Assembly: GCF_011927945.1 (NCBI RefSeq) | Contig: NZ_JAATJM010000001.1 | Coordinates: 186,001 to 250,000 of the forward strand | DNA from: Brevundimonas alba | GTDB taxonomy: Bacteria > Pseudomonadota > Alphaproteobacteria > Caulobacterales > Caulobacteraceae | Length of the DNA stretch: 64,000 bases | Direction: 5' to 3' | Shown: positions 51,481 through 58,577 of the stretch, in pieces | Position numbering within the stretch: the first letter of the stretch is position 1 | Layout of the letters: each line of letters starts with the position of its first letter | Translations under genes and position numbers: made by a program | Notes under the pieces: generated by a model | What the model saw: only the letters and a program-made list of their open reading frames with translations | Database searches by the model: none | Told to the model about the DNA's origin: nothing

Positions 51481-53742
51481 TTACATCATCCAGTCGTCGC
51501 TGAACGCAAAGGCTCCGGCGTCCTGATGGAATGCGGGATGGTCGAGTCCATCAGGCAGCATTTGCATATGTCCCCTCAGCGCAGACCCCAGGTCCGCCGA
51601 CATCTGCCTGTCGTCCAACGGCAGGATTTGCGGCTGCATCTCCATATCGGGGCTTAGGATAAAGCCATCGTCGGCGAACGCGATGGCTTGCTCCGATGTC
51701 GCTGCCGGGGCGGCGACGAGGCTTGCCAGGGTCGCCGTCGATCCGTCTGCGAAGCGCACACGTTCGACGCCGGACAACTGGTCCGAGCCGTCCCGTCCAC
51801 CAACGGAATCGACGATCTGATAGCCGCCTGCCGTCGTCGTGAACGTGTAGTCCGACTGGTTCCCGGAGAGGACCGCGATATCGTCGCCGTCGCCGCCGTT
51901 CAGTGTGTCGTCGCCCTGACCACCGGTCAGGGTGTCTCCCAGGGTGCCGCCCGTGATCACATTAGCCTCGGCGTTACCCGTGCCCGAGAACGCACCGGTC
52001 CCAGTGTAGGTCAGATTTTCGAAGTTATCCCGCAGGACATAGGTGTCTCGCGAGATCTCGACAGTGTCCACACCTTCGCCGGCAAACTCGACCAAGGTGT
52101 CGTTGGCAGTAACAATATAGCGGTCATCGCCGCGGCCGCCCTGCAACTGGTTGGCCGCGCCCGATCCGCCAATGAGCACATCGTCGCCGTTCAGTCCGAT
52201 CAGAGTGTCGGAACCCAGACCGCCGCTCAGCGTGTTGTTCGCACCGTTGCCGACGAGGACGTCGTTGAACGCCCCGCCCACGACGTCCTCGATCCCGGAC
52301 AGGGTGTCCGTTCCACCGGAACCGTCACTGCCGGTCGCCAGGTTAAGCCGGATGGTCGCACCGGCGGTCGCCGTTCCATAGTTCGCCGTGTCGATACCGT
52401 CGCCGCCGACGATGCCGTCGTTGCCGCCGCCGCCAATGAATGTGTCGTCACCTGCTCCGCCCGAGAGCGTGTCGTCACCGCCGCCACCGACCAGGAAGTC
52501 GGCGTTCGTTCCGCCGGTGATCGTATCCGCGCCCGCGCCCGCGTTGAAATAATAGGCCGCGTCGGGAGAGACGGCCGTCATCGTATCGGCACCGGACGTA
52601 CCGAGTTGGACCACGCTGAACAGATTGCCCCGTTGCGCGCCGGACACCAGGTCGCGGACGTCAAAGAGGGCGCCGCCTTGGGCTACGAACGTGATCCCCT
52701 CGTCGTCGAAGCGGCTCACTTCACCGAATAGCCCGTCCGCGTAGTTCTCTGACTGCATGCGCACCGCCAGGCCGCCATCTTGGTTCAGCATCGCCCCGCC
52801 GTCGGTTGCGAGGCCGTTGCCGACCTCGGCGCTGGTGAAGGTTAGCCGGATGGCGTTGGAGCGCTCGGAGTCGGCGTTCACACTAATCTCGACCACGTCG
52901 CTTCCTGTCCCGAGATCCGTCTGGTCCCGACCGTCGCGCGATAGGCTAAATCGGGCAAGATCGTCGCCCGCTCCGCCGTTCACCGTGTCGTTGCCAAGCC
53001 GCCCTTCAAGTATGTCGTTGCCGTCGCCACCATTCAGGATGTCGTTGCCCGAGTCCTGGCCGCCAAACTGGTCGACGAGCGTGACGGTGCCCCCGCCTCC
53101 CACGTTGGTCGTGTCATTGTAATTGAAGACGACGCCATCTCCGTACAGCGTGTCGTTGCCGATGCCGCCATCGAGGACGTCGTCGCCGGCGCCGCCCTGC
53201 AGCAGATCGTCGCCTGCTTCGCCAAAGAGCCTGTCCTGCCCGGTGAAGCTGATGTCGGCCAGGTTGCGCGCAGCTCCGAACTTGCCACGGATCGAGCCGT
53301 CCCCGTCGAGGGTGTCGTTGCCGGCTCCGCCGTAGATCGTATCATCACCTCCGCCCCCGCCGGCCACATCATCGCCCGCGCCAAGGTTGATGAGGTCGAC
53401 GCCGGATACAACCGTGTCGCTATTGCTGTCGGGCCGGAAGAAGGTCCGGATGGTGTCCGCGCCAGAGCCGGTTCGGATGGTGAACGACTCGACGTTCGAA
53501 AAGCGGGTGCTGGTCAGTCCCATGCCGGAGGCATCGTCAAACCCGTTTTCGCCGAAGTTCTGGATGCCAGTCGTCAGTCCGGCGTAATTGATTATGAGGC
53601 GGTCCGGGTTCGTTCCGCCGTCGACCACGTCACGCCCCGCGCTGACGGTAATCGTATCCGATCCGCCCAACCCGTTAATGATGTCGTCGCCCGGCGTATC
53701 TCCAAGGGCGTCGTTATTGTTCGTGCCGTTTATAGTGGGCAT
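51481..53742 (-). CDS. RTX (hemolysin-type calcium-binding repeat) secreted protein
   Basis: The 753-residue protein is built largely of GGxGxDxUx nonapeptides in blocks near residues 115-150, 170-200, 230-265, 385-445, 480-520 and 600-640, which bind calcium and fold into parallel beta rolls after type I secretion. It has no N-terminal signal. The final ~80 residues (from AAPAATSEQ to AFAFSDDWMM) are acidic and repeat-free and probably hold the type I secretion signal. No protease or pore-forming hydrophobic domain is seen. It is acidic, lacks cysteine, and I find only one lysine (K154). GGGAGGAAA precedes the ATG. No type I transporter is in the window. Confidence 0.88.
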   Translation of the reverse strand: MPTINGTNNNDALGDTPGDDIINGLGGSDTITVSAGRDVVDGGTNPDRLIINYAGLTTGIQNFGENGFDDASGMGLTSTRFSNVESFTIRTGSGADTIRTFFRPDSNSDTVVSGVDLINLGAGDDVAGGGGGDDTIYGGAGNDTLDGDGSIRGKFGAARNLADISFTGQDRLFGEAGDDLLQGGAGDDVLDGGIGNDTLYGDGVVFNYNDTTNVGGGGTVTLVDQFGGQDSGNDILNGGDGNDILEGRLGNDTVNGGAGDDLARFSLSRDGRDQTDLGTGSDVVEISVNADSERSNAIRLTFTSAEVGNGLATDGGAMLNQDGGLAVRMQSENYADGLFGEVSRFDDEGITFVAQGGALFDVRDLVSGAQRGNLFSVVQLGTSGADTMTAVSPDAAYYFNAGAGADTITGGTNADFLVGGGGDDTLSGGAGDDTFIGGGGNDGIVGGDGIDTANYGTATAGATIRLNLATGSDGSGGTDTLSGIEDVVGGAFNDVLVGNGANNTLSGGLGSDTLIGLNGDDVLIGGSGAANQLQGGRGDDRYIVTANDTLVEFAGEGVDTVEISRDTYVLRDNFENLTYTGTGAFSGTGNAEANVITGGTLGDTLTGGQGDDTLNGGDGDDIAVLSGNQSDYTFTTTAGGYQIVDSVGGRDGSDQLSGVERVRFADGSTATLASLVAAPAATSEQAIAFADDGFILSPDMEMQPQILPLDDRQMSADLGSALRGHMQMLPDGLDHPAFHQDAGAFAFSDDWMM

Positions 53743-53841
53743 TGCTTTCCTCCCGTAGGCGCGCGCGCCAGTTCATGTGGTCATCGCGAGCCACCGGGGG
53801 TATACGCAGCGAAGAGATTCTGGTTTCAACTTTGCATTAAT

Positions 53842-53893
53842 AATACTGGCTGACACGAATTGTTGCGCCACGCTTATCTATACGGCCAGTATT
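53842..53893. promoter_or_regulatory. Inverted repeat in the AT-rich divergent RTX/acyltransferase promoter region
   Basis: AATACTGGC (53842-53850) and GCCAGTATT (53885-53893) form a perfect 9-bp inverted repeat 34 bases apart. It lies inside the 228-base gap (53743-53970) between the divergent RTX and acyltransferase genes, which is markedly AT-richer than the surroundings. It is a plausible site for a shared regulator or looped operator. Confidence 0.4.
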
Positions 53894-53970
53894 TTTGAGA
53901 GATAAGATACGAAGCTCGTCACGATTTGGATGTGTGGCGACTAAAAAATAGATGTTAGTGAGGACTGTTC

Positions 53971-54394
53971 GTGGAACTGGTGATCGGCAGAATGCAGCGA
54001 ATGACCGACGCTTTCGCTGCGGCAATCACGTTCATGGCGCACCGGCGGCCGTTTAGTGGCCTTCCATTCGGGCCGATGGTCGACAGCATTTCGGGCGCCA
54101 TCCGCCGGGGACATTATGTGGTGGCGTCCGAGAACGGCCGGGTTGTCGGTTTCACCTTCTGGGCCGTGACGTCTGCGGACGTCGCGCGGCGCTGGACGGA
54201 CGAAGACTACGGGAGATGGGGGCGACACGGTCGTTCTGACCATGGGCGGCGGTGACCATCCCTCTGTGGCCTTGCAGGGCGTGCGGTACATCTCACGGCT
54301 ATATCCCGGCTACGCATACCGCATGGTCCGATATGGTCGCGAAGGCACCAGGGTCGGACGCTTCCCGGAGCGCAGGTCGCGTGCGACGACCTGA
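53971..54394 (+). pseudogene. HlyC-like toxin-activating lysine acyltransferase, frameshifted
   Basis: From GTG 53971 the frame encodes residues resembling RTX acyltransferases: MAHRRPFSGLPFGPMVDSIS, AIRRGHYVVASENGRVVGF and TFWAVTSADVARRW, including a His near residue 24. It then runs out of frame at a run of five G (54218-54222) and stops at 54255. Removing one G restores a 140-residue protein continuing YGRWGDTVVLTMGGGDHP, LYPGYAYRMVRYGREGTRVG and FPERR, with a stop at 54392-54394. HlyC-type enzymes transfer acyl chains to lysines of RTX toxins. Sequencing error, true decay or slippage at the G tract are all possible. Confidence 0.6.
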
Positions 54395-54538
54395 CCGAGG
54401 GGCGGGCCCCGCAAGTCTGGCACATGCGCCTGCCTGAGACCGCGCCGGCGACCTCCGGAACCGAACCCGTCCTACCTTTCCGCGTTTCTGGCTCTGAAGG
54501 CCCGGTCGCTCGCTGCCTGGCGCCCAAAGGAGACTCAC

Positions 54539-54715
54539 ATGGCCGGCATGGAAGCCCAGGTGGCGGAGGCGCTTCGCACCGAACTGGAGCGGCAGGCTGA
54601 AACTACGGAAGGCCTGTCCGTCACTCGCTCGGACGGCGGGCTTGCGATCAACGGCACAATCGATCTGGAGGCCTTGGCCATGGCCGCTGTCGGCTCGGTC
54701 GCCGGCGGTCCCTAG
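54539..54715 (+). CDS. 58-residue small protein of unknown function
   Basis: An excellent ribosome site (AAAGGAG) lies 8 bases before ATG 54539. The frame encodes MAGMEAQVAEALRTELERQ, then AETTEGLSVTRSDGGLAING and TIDLEALAMAAVGSVAGGP, with an amphipathic N-terminal helix and no signal or TM segment. It is 144 bases downstream of the broken acyltransferase and on the same strand, so it may belong to the RTX locus. No family is recognised. Confidence 0.5.
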   Translation: MAGMEAQVAEALRTELERQAETTEGLSVTRSDGGLAINGTIDLEALAMAAVGSVAGGP

Positions 54716-54725
54716 CCCTCGGAGG

Positions 54726-54857
54726 TCAGTTCTCCTGTGAGATCAGCCGGTGCGCGCCGCACAGGTCGCAGAACTCGGCGCCTTCGCGCCGGCGATCCGG
54801 ACGCCAGCGATGGCGCTTGCACCTGAGGCGTTTGATGAGCTTCCGGACCCAACGCAA
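54726..54857 (-). CDS. 43-residue basic protein with CxxC motif
   Basis: On the minus strand a TTG at 54857, with CGGAG 8 bases upstream, opens a frame ending at 54726. The product is very basic (MRWVRKLIKRLRCKRHRWRP followed by DRRREGAEFCDLCGAHRLIS) and has a CDLC pair that could form half a zinc knuckle together with C13 and a His. The style is that of a small nucleic-acid- or ribosome-associated protein. An ATG start would need to be far upstream (55142), giving an unconvincing extension. Moderately supported. Confidence 0.42.
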   Translation of the reverse strand: MRWVRKLIKRLRCKRHRWRPDRRREGAEFCDLCGAHRLISQEN

Positions 54858-55038
54858 ATCGAAACTCCGTGCTATGTGAACCCCGAGCCGATTCACCTGC
54901 GTTAGACAGCCTTCGCCGGACGGGCGAACGCGCGTCAAGCCCCGCGCCGTCAAGGCCCGAAACTGTCCCCACACAGACAAAGCTTCACGGCGCCTCGACC
55001 TCTCATGGTGGAGGTAAAGGAGTCCCTGACCGAAAGGG

Positions 55039-55260
55039 TTAGTGGGTGTCCGTAGCGGGCGGAGCGTCCGTCGCCCCCGCATGAGTGCCGCTGTTCGCAT
55101 CCGCGGTCGCCGCGCCGCCTGCCGCAGGCTCGACCCCGGCATCCGGCATCTCTGCGGCCGTGGTCTCGTTTTCCGGCTCAGGGGCGGATTGCGGGCTGCT
55201 GCAGGCGGCGAGGCTGGCCGCCAGGACGGCGGCGGTCAGGATGGTTCGGGTCTGGATCAT
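55039..55260 (-). CDS. Small Ala-rich lipoprotein
   Basis: The 73-residue precursor has a lipoprotein signal (MIQTRTILTAAVLAASLAAC, Cys at 20) and a low-complexity acidic mature part (Ala, Glu, Asp, Thr, Pro) ending APPATDTH. GGAGG is placed 6-7 bases before the ATG at 55260. It closely resembles in design the lipoprotein at 4167-4406. No domain is visible. Confidence 0.7.
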   Translation of the reverse strand: MIQTRTILTAAVLAASLAACSSPQSAPEPENETTAAEMPDAGVEPAAGGAATADANSGTHAGATDAPPATDTH

Positions 55261-55309
55261 CGGTTCCTCCGGTCAGACCGGACCAACCGGCAAGCCCCGC
55301 GCCAGTTCC

Positions 55310-55648
55310 TCACCAGCGCCGGTCGTCCCGCCAGTACACCCGCTCCCGCCCGTAACGCCCGTCGCGGTTATAGCCGCCGAAGCCGTAACCGCAGGGGTCG
55401 TCCTCCTCGGACAGCTGGCGCCCGAGCAGCGCCCCCGCCGCCGCGCCGATCGCCGCTCCGGCTTCCCGATCGTCGCGCCCGGCCACCGCCGCGCCGATGG
55501 CCCCGCCCAGAACGGCGCCCGCCGCAGTGGCCTGATCCCGGTTCCGCGCATAGTCGCGCTCGCACGCCGAGGCGTAGTTGTCGGTCGTGGCGCACCCGGC
55601 CAGAGCCGCCGCGCCCACCACCGCCGTCACGATCACCAGATACCGCAT
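55310..55648 (-). CDS. Glycine-zipper outer-membrane lipoprotein
   Basis: The 112-residue precursor has a lipoprotein signal (MRYLVIVTAVVGAAALAGC, Cys at 19). A glycine-zipper 2TM-type segment follows, AAGAVLGGAIGAAVAGRDDREAGAAIGAAAGALLG (about 43-77, small residues every four positions), then a Tyr/Gly/Arg-rich tail ending VYWRDDRRW. The zipper resembles that of outer-membrane lipoproteins such as SlyB/YMGG families. AGGGAG precedes the ATG at 55648; the frame stays open far upstream but without a plausible start. It is upstream of, and collinear with, the 55039 lipoprotein gene. Confidence 0.75.
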   Translation of the reverse strand: MRYLVIVTAVVGAAALAGCATTDNYASACERDYARNRDQATAAGAVLGGAIGAAVAGRDDREAGAAIGAAAGALLGRQLSEEDDPCGYGFGGYNRDGRYGRERVYWRDDRRW

Positions 55649-56097
55649 CCCGCATCTCCCTCTGGCCCCGGACGGAAACACCCGCGAGTGTCGCGGCGTT
55701 CCGCGCGGCCCGCTTCCTTCTTTCCCTGAGGGAGCCCGTGACGCTGTGCTGACAATCCGCGTTTCTATAGTCGGATAGCGCCAGCAAACCCGCGCGACTT
55801 CAAACACATCCTCTTTTCTCAACCCGATCTTCTGCGCACGCAATCCGACGGCCGTATAATGCTCCCGATAATGCTCCCGTTCGCTTTCGCCGTCGGTCTT
55901 TGAAAATCGAATCCGCCTGCGTCCTCCGGGGCTTGGTCCAGGAGCAGGACCCGCTTTCCGGTCGCTTCGCACTCTTCGGACTCAGTGAACGCTTCGCACT
56001 CTTCGGACGCTTCGGACGCTTCGGACGCAGTTTTTCAGTCCGTTTGGACCCCGCCCCGACCCTTCACCCCCTCTCCCGAAACCGCTATCAGCCCAGG
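55649..56097. other. 449-base interval without a gene, containing short tandem repeats
   Basis: No convincing ORF is seen on either strand. The left half (55740-55900) is AT-richer than its surroundings. It holds a 12-base tandem duplication (ataatgctcccg at 55856-55867 and 55868-55879) next to a TATAAT at 55855-55860. The right half holds cttcgga-type repeats (55964-56025). It should contain the promoters of the divergent glycine-zipper lipoprotein and HAD phosphatase genes. In-frame upstream extension of the HAD gene into the repeats is not credible. Confidence 0.55.
55964..56025. repeat. Tandem repeats of a cgcttcgga unit
   Basis: A 17-base sequence gcttcgcactcttcgga occurs at 55964-55980 and again at 55991-56007, followed directly by two further copies of cgcttcgga (56008-56016 and 56017-56025). 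The array lies 70-130 bases before the HAD phosphatase start. Origin by slippage is likely; a regulatory role is unknown. Confidence 0.7.
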
Positions 56098-56967
56098 ATG
56101 ACCCTGCCCCACGCCCTCTCCGGCCTCGGCGAGATCGCCGCCGACTACGACATCCTGCTCTGCGACGTCTGGGGCGTGATCCATAACGGCCGCGAAAGCT
56201 GGCCCGACGCCTGCGCCGCCCTCACCCGCTTCAATCAGCAGGGTGGAGATGTCGTGCTGATCTCCAACTCGCCGCGCCCGTCGTCGGACGTGGTGGCCCA
56301 GCTCGACGGCCTCGGGGTGCCGCGCGACAGCTGGCGGGCCTTCGTCACCTCCGGCGACGCCACCCGGGCCGAACTGGCCAAGCGCGCCCCCGGCCCGGCA
56401 TGGATCATCGGCCCGGACCGCGACTGGCCGCTCTACGAAGGTCTCGACCTCGCCCGCGCCGAGGGGGCCCAAGACGCCGCCTTCATCTCCGTCACCGGCA
56501 TGGTCGACGACGAGACCGAGACGCCCGAGGACTACCGCGACCAACTCGCCGCCGGCGCCGCCCGAGGCCTCGAACTGATCTGCGCCAACCCCGACCGGGT
56601 GGTCCAGCGCGGCGACAAGCTGATCTACTGCGGCGGCTCCCTCGCCGATCTCTACGAGAGCCTCGGCGGCCGGGTCACCATGGCCGGCAAGCCCTACGGC
56701 GCCATCTACGAACTCGCCGTCGCGGAAGGCGAGACGCTGCTCGGCCGCCCCGTCGACCGCTCCCGCGTCCTGTGCATTGGCGACGGCGTGATCACCGACG
56801 TGCTCGGGGCCAACCGTCAGGCCCTCGACTGCCTCTTCATCGCCCAGGGCATCCACGGCGACGCCGCCAAGGGCCCCGACGGCCGCCTCGATCCGGCCCG
56901 CGCCGCCGCCCTGCTGGAGGCCGAGACCACATACGCCCGCTACGCCATGCTCGATCTGGCGTGGTGA
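56098..56967 (+). CDS. HAD-IIA family phosphatase (TIGR01459-like)
   Basis: The 289-residue protein has the HAD motif I DVWGVIHNG at 23-31, motif II ISNSPRPSS near 60, the substrate-cap region GPDRDWPLYEGLDL and VTGMVDDETETPEDYRDQL, the K of AGKPYGAIYELA, and motif III/IV IGDGVITDVLGANRQALDCLFIAQGIHG. This subclass (related to NagD and phosphoglycolate phosphatases) is common in alphaproteobacteria. It dephosphorylates small metabolites. ATG at 56098 matches the family start. It is followed 29 bases later by the MaoC gene. Confidence 0.86.
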   Translation: MTLPHALSGLGEIAADYDILLCDVWGVIHNGRESWPDACAALTRFNQQGGDVVLISNSPRPSSDVVAQLDGLGVPRDSWRAFVTSGDATRAELAKRAPGPAWIIGPDRDWPLYEGLDLARAEGAQDAAFISVTGMVDDETETPEDYRDQLAAGAARGLELICANPDRVVQRGDKLIYCGGSLADLYESLGGRVTMAGKPYGAIYELAVAEGETLLGRPVDRSRVLCIGDGVITDVLGANRQALDCLFIAQGIHGDAAKGPDGRLDPARAAALLEAETTYARYAMLDLAW

Positions 56968-56996
56968 CCGGCCTCAAATCAGGCTAAGCCGCCCGC

Positions 56997-57455
56997 ATGG
57001 AACTGGTCACGACACATCCTTCGGGCGGATACATCCTCGAGGAGCTTCACGTCGGCATGGCCGCCGAGAAGATCATCCACGTCACCGAAGAGCGCATCCG
57101 CCTGTTCGCCGAGGCTTCGGACGACTTCAACCCGGTCCACCTCGACGAGGCTTTCGCGTCCAAGACCGCCTACCGCGGCCGCATCGCCCACGGCCTGCTG
57201 TCGGCCTCCTTCGGCTCGGCCGTGGTCGGCACCATCCTGCCCGGCGCCGGCGCCATCTACCTGTCCCAGACCCTCGGCTTCCACCTGCCGGTCCGCATCG
57301 GCGACGACGTCGTGGTCCGCATCAGCGTCGTCTCCGTCGATCAGGAAAGCGCCCGCGTCGAACTGAACTGCGAGGGCTTCGTCGACGGCAAGCTGATCAT
57401 GGACGGCGTCGCCCTGGTCCGTGTGCCCCGCCGCCGGCGTCCCGCGAAAGACTGA
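56997..57455 (+). CDS. MaoC-like (R)-specific enoyl hydratase
   Basis: The 152-residue protein has the hot-dog fold hydratase motif DDFNPVHLDEAFA (D43 and H48 of the D-x4-H active site) and RIAHGLLSASFGSAVVGTILPGAGAIYLSQTLGFHLPVRIGDDV. It hydrates trans-2-enoyl-CoA to (R)-3-hydroxyacyl-CoA, feeding PHA or fatty-acid metabolism. Its stop is two bases before the preferred ribF start, so it is in the same transcript as ribF. A GCTAAGCC sequence lies 8 bases before the ATG. Confidence 0.87.
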   Translation: MELVTTHPSGGYILEELHVGMAAEKIIHVTEERIRLFAEASDDFNPVHLDEAFASKTAYRGRIAHGLLSASFGSAVVGTILPGAGAIYLSQTLGFHLPVRIGDDVVVRISVVSVDQESARVELNCEGFVDGKLIMDGVALVRVPRRRRPAKD

Positions 57456-57456
57456 C

Positions 57457-58428
57457 TTGGTCCGGATCGTCACCGACTGGCGTGACCTGCCCGACGAGCT
57501 GAAGGGCGCGGCGGTCGCCATCGGCGCCTTCGACGGCGTCCACCGCGGCCATCAGGCCGTCATCGCCCAAGCCCGCGAAGCCGCCCGCTCGCTGAACGCC
57601 CCGCTCGCCGTCGTCAGCTTCGAGCCCCACCCGCGCCGCTGGTTCCAGCCCGACGCCGCCCCCTTCCGCCTCATGACGCCCGCCCAGATGGCCCGGGCTC
57701 TGGAGCCGCTCGGCGTCGATCGCCTCTATCTCCTGCCCTTCGACGCCGACATGGCCGCCATGTTCGACGAGGCCTTCGCCCGGGAGGTGCTTTCGGGGCC
57801 TCAAGCAGCGCGAAGCGCGGTAGGCCACTCAGACGGCCTCGGCATCCGCCACGCCGCCGTCGGTTTCGACTTCACCTACGGCAAGGGCCGCACCGGCTCG
57901 CCCGAGGGCCTGCGCCGCCACGGCGAAGCGCTCGGCTTCGGCGTCACCGTCTGCCCCCGCGTCGACGACCCCGACGGCCTGAAGCTGTCCTCCTCCGCCG
58001 TCCGCGAGGCCGTCCACGCAGGAGACATGCCCCGCGCCGCCGCCATCCTCGGCCGCCCCTTCGCCGTCGAGGGCGAGGTCGTCCACGGCGACAAGCGCGG
58101 CCGCACCATCGGCGTCCCCACCGCCAACGTCCGGCTCGGCGACTATATGCGTCCCGCCTACGGGGTCTACGCCACCCGCACCCGCCTGCCCGATGGCCGC
58201 CTGATCGACGGCGTAGCCAGCCTCGGCCTGCGCCCCATGTATGCGCTTGAGGAGCCCCTGCTCGAAGTCTGGCTCTTCGACTTCGACGGCGATCTCTACG
58301 GCCAGACCGTCGAGACCGAACTCGTCGCCTTCCTGCGCGGCGAGGCGACCTTCGACAGCCTCGAGGCCCTCAAGATCCAGATCGACAAGGACGCCGCCGC
58401 CGCCCGCGACGCGCTGGCGCCGCGCTGA
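57457..58428 (+). CDS. ribF: Bifunctional riboflavin kinase/FAD synthetase
   Basis: The 323-residue protein has the FMN adenylyltransferase domain (GAFDGVHRGHQAVIAQAREAA, SFEPHPRRWFQPDAAPFRLMTPAQMARALEPLGVDRLYLLPFD, GFDFTYGKGRTG, SSSAVR) and the riboflavin kinase domain (GEVVHGDKRGRTIGVPTANVRL, YGVYATRTRL, EVWLFDFDGDLYGQTVETELVAFLR). It makes FMN and FAD. TTG at 57457 gives MVRIVTDW, the usual beginning; a GTG at 57421 inside maoC is an alternative. About 13 extra residues (SGPQAARSAVGHS) interrupt the normally continuous REVL..DGLGIRHAAVGFDF segment. Confidence 0.92.
   Translation: MVRIVTDWRDLPDELKGAAVAIGAFDGVHRGHQAVIAQAREAARSLNAPLAVVSFEPHPRRWFQPDAAPFRLMTPAQMARALEPLGVDRLYLLPFDADMAAMFDEAFAREVLSGPQAARSAVGHSDGLGIRHAAVGFDFTYGKGRTGSPEGLRRHGEALGFGVTVCPRVDDPDGLKLSSSAVREAVHAGDMPRAAAILGRPFAVEGEVVHGDKRGRTIGVPTANVRLGDYMRPAYGVYATRTRLPDGRLIDGVASLGLRPMYALEEPLLEVWLFDFDGDLYGQTVETELVAFLRGEATFDSLEALKIQIDKDAAAARDALAPR
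57795..57833. repeat. In-frame palindrome-bearing insertion inside ribF
   Basis: A 39-base segment (13 codons) separates two parts of a conserved RibF block. It contains an imperfect palindrome: ggcct (57798-57802) with aggcc (57822-57826), and an inner gcg-cgaa-gcgc hairpin (57808-57818). It preserves the reading frame. The pattern resembles the in-protein palindromic elements known from Rickettsia, though no relationship is shown here. Confidence 0.45.
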
Positions 58429-58452
58429 ACCGCCTGCTAGATCAACCTCACC

Positions 58453-58531
58453 ATGACCGTCCGCGTGTTTCGCCCGATTTCGATTAGCCGCCCGGCGTAG
58501 CGCCGCAGGGGCTTTCCCCGCGCACGCCGGG
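58453..58531 (+). promoter_or_regulatory. Possible leader peptide and hairpins upstream of ileS
   Basis: ATG 58453 opens a 15-codon ORF (MTVRVFRPISISRPA, TAG at 58498-58500) containing two ATT isoleucine codons in a genome that normally uses ATC. A GCTAGA -10-like sequence lies 12 bases upstream. The end of the ORF is the left arm of an 8-bp stem (cccggcgt 58491-58498 with acgccggg 58524-58531) enclosing a second hairpin ggggctttcccc (58508-58519). Ribosome pausing at the Ile codons could therefore influence folding before ileS (58578). There is no T tract, so any control would more likely act on translation. This is inference. Confidence 0.4.
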
Positions 58532-58577
58532 ACTTCGAAACTCACGCGAACGATCACACACGACGAAACGAGACTTC

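Noticed and set aside
55649..55972. Upstream extension of the glycine-zipper lipoprotein frame
   Set aside because: The extra 108 residues remove the lipoprotein signal from the N terminus. AGGGAG and the lipobox clearly support the ATG at 55648.
55900..56097. N-terminal extension of the HAD phosphatase through the repeat array (residues such as ERFALFGRFGRFGR)
   Set aside because: The family starts at MTLPHALSG (56098), and the upstream residues only translate the DNA repeats.
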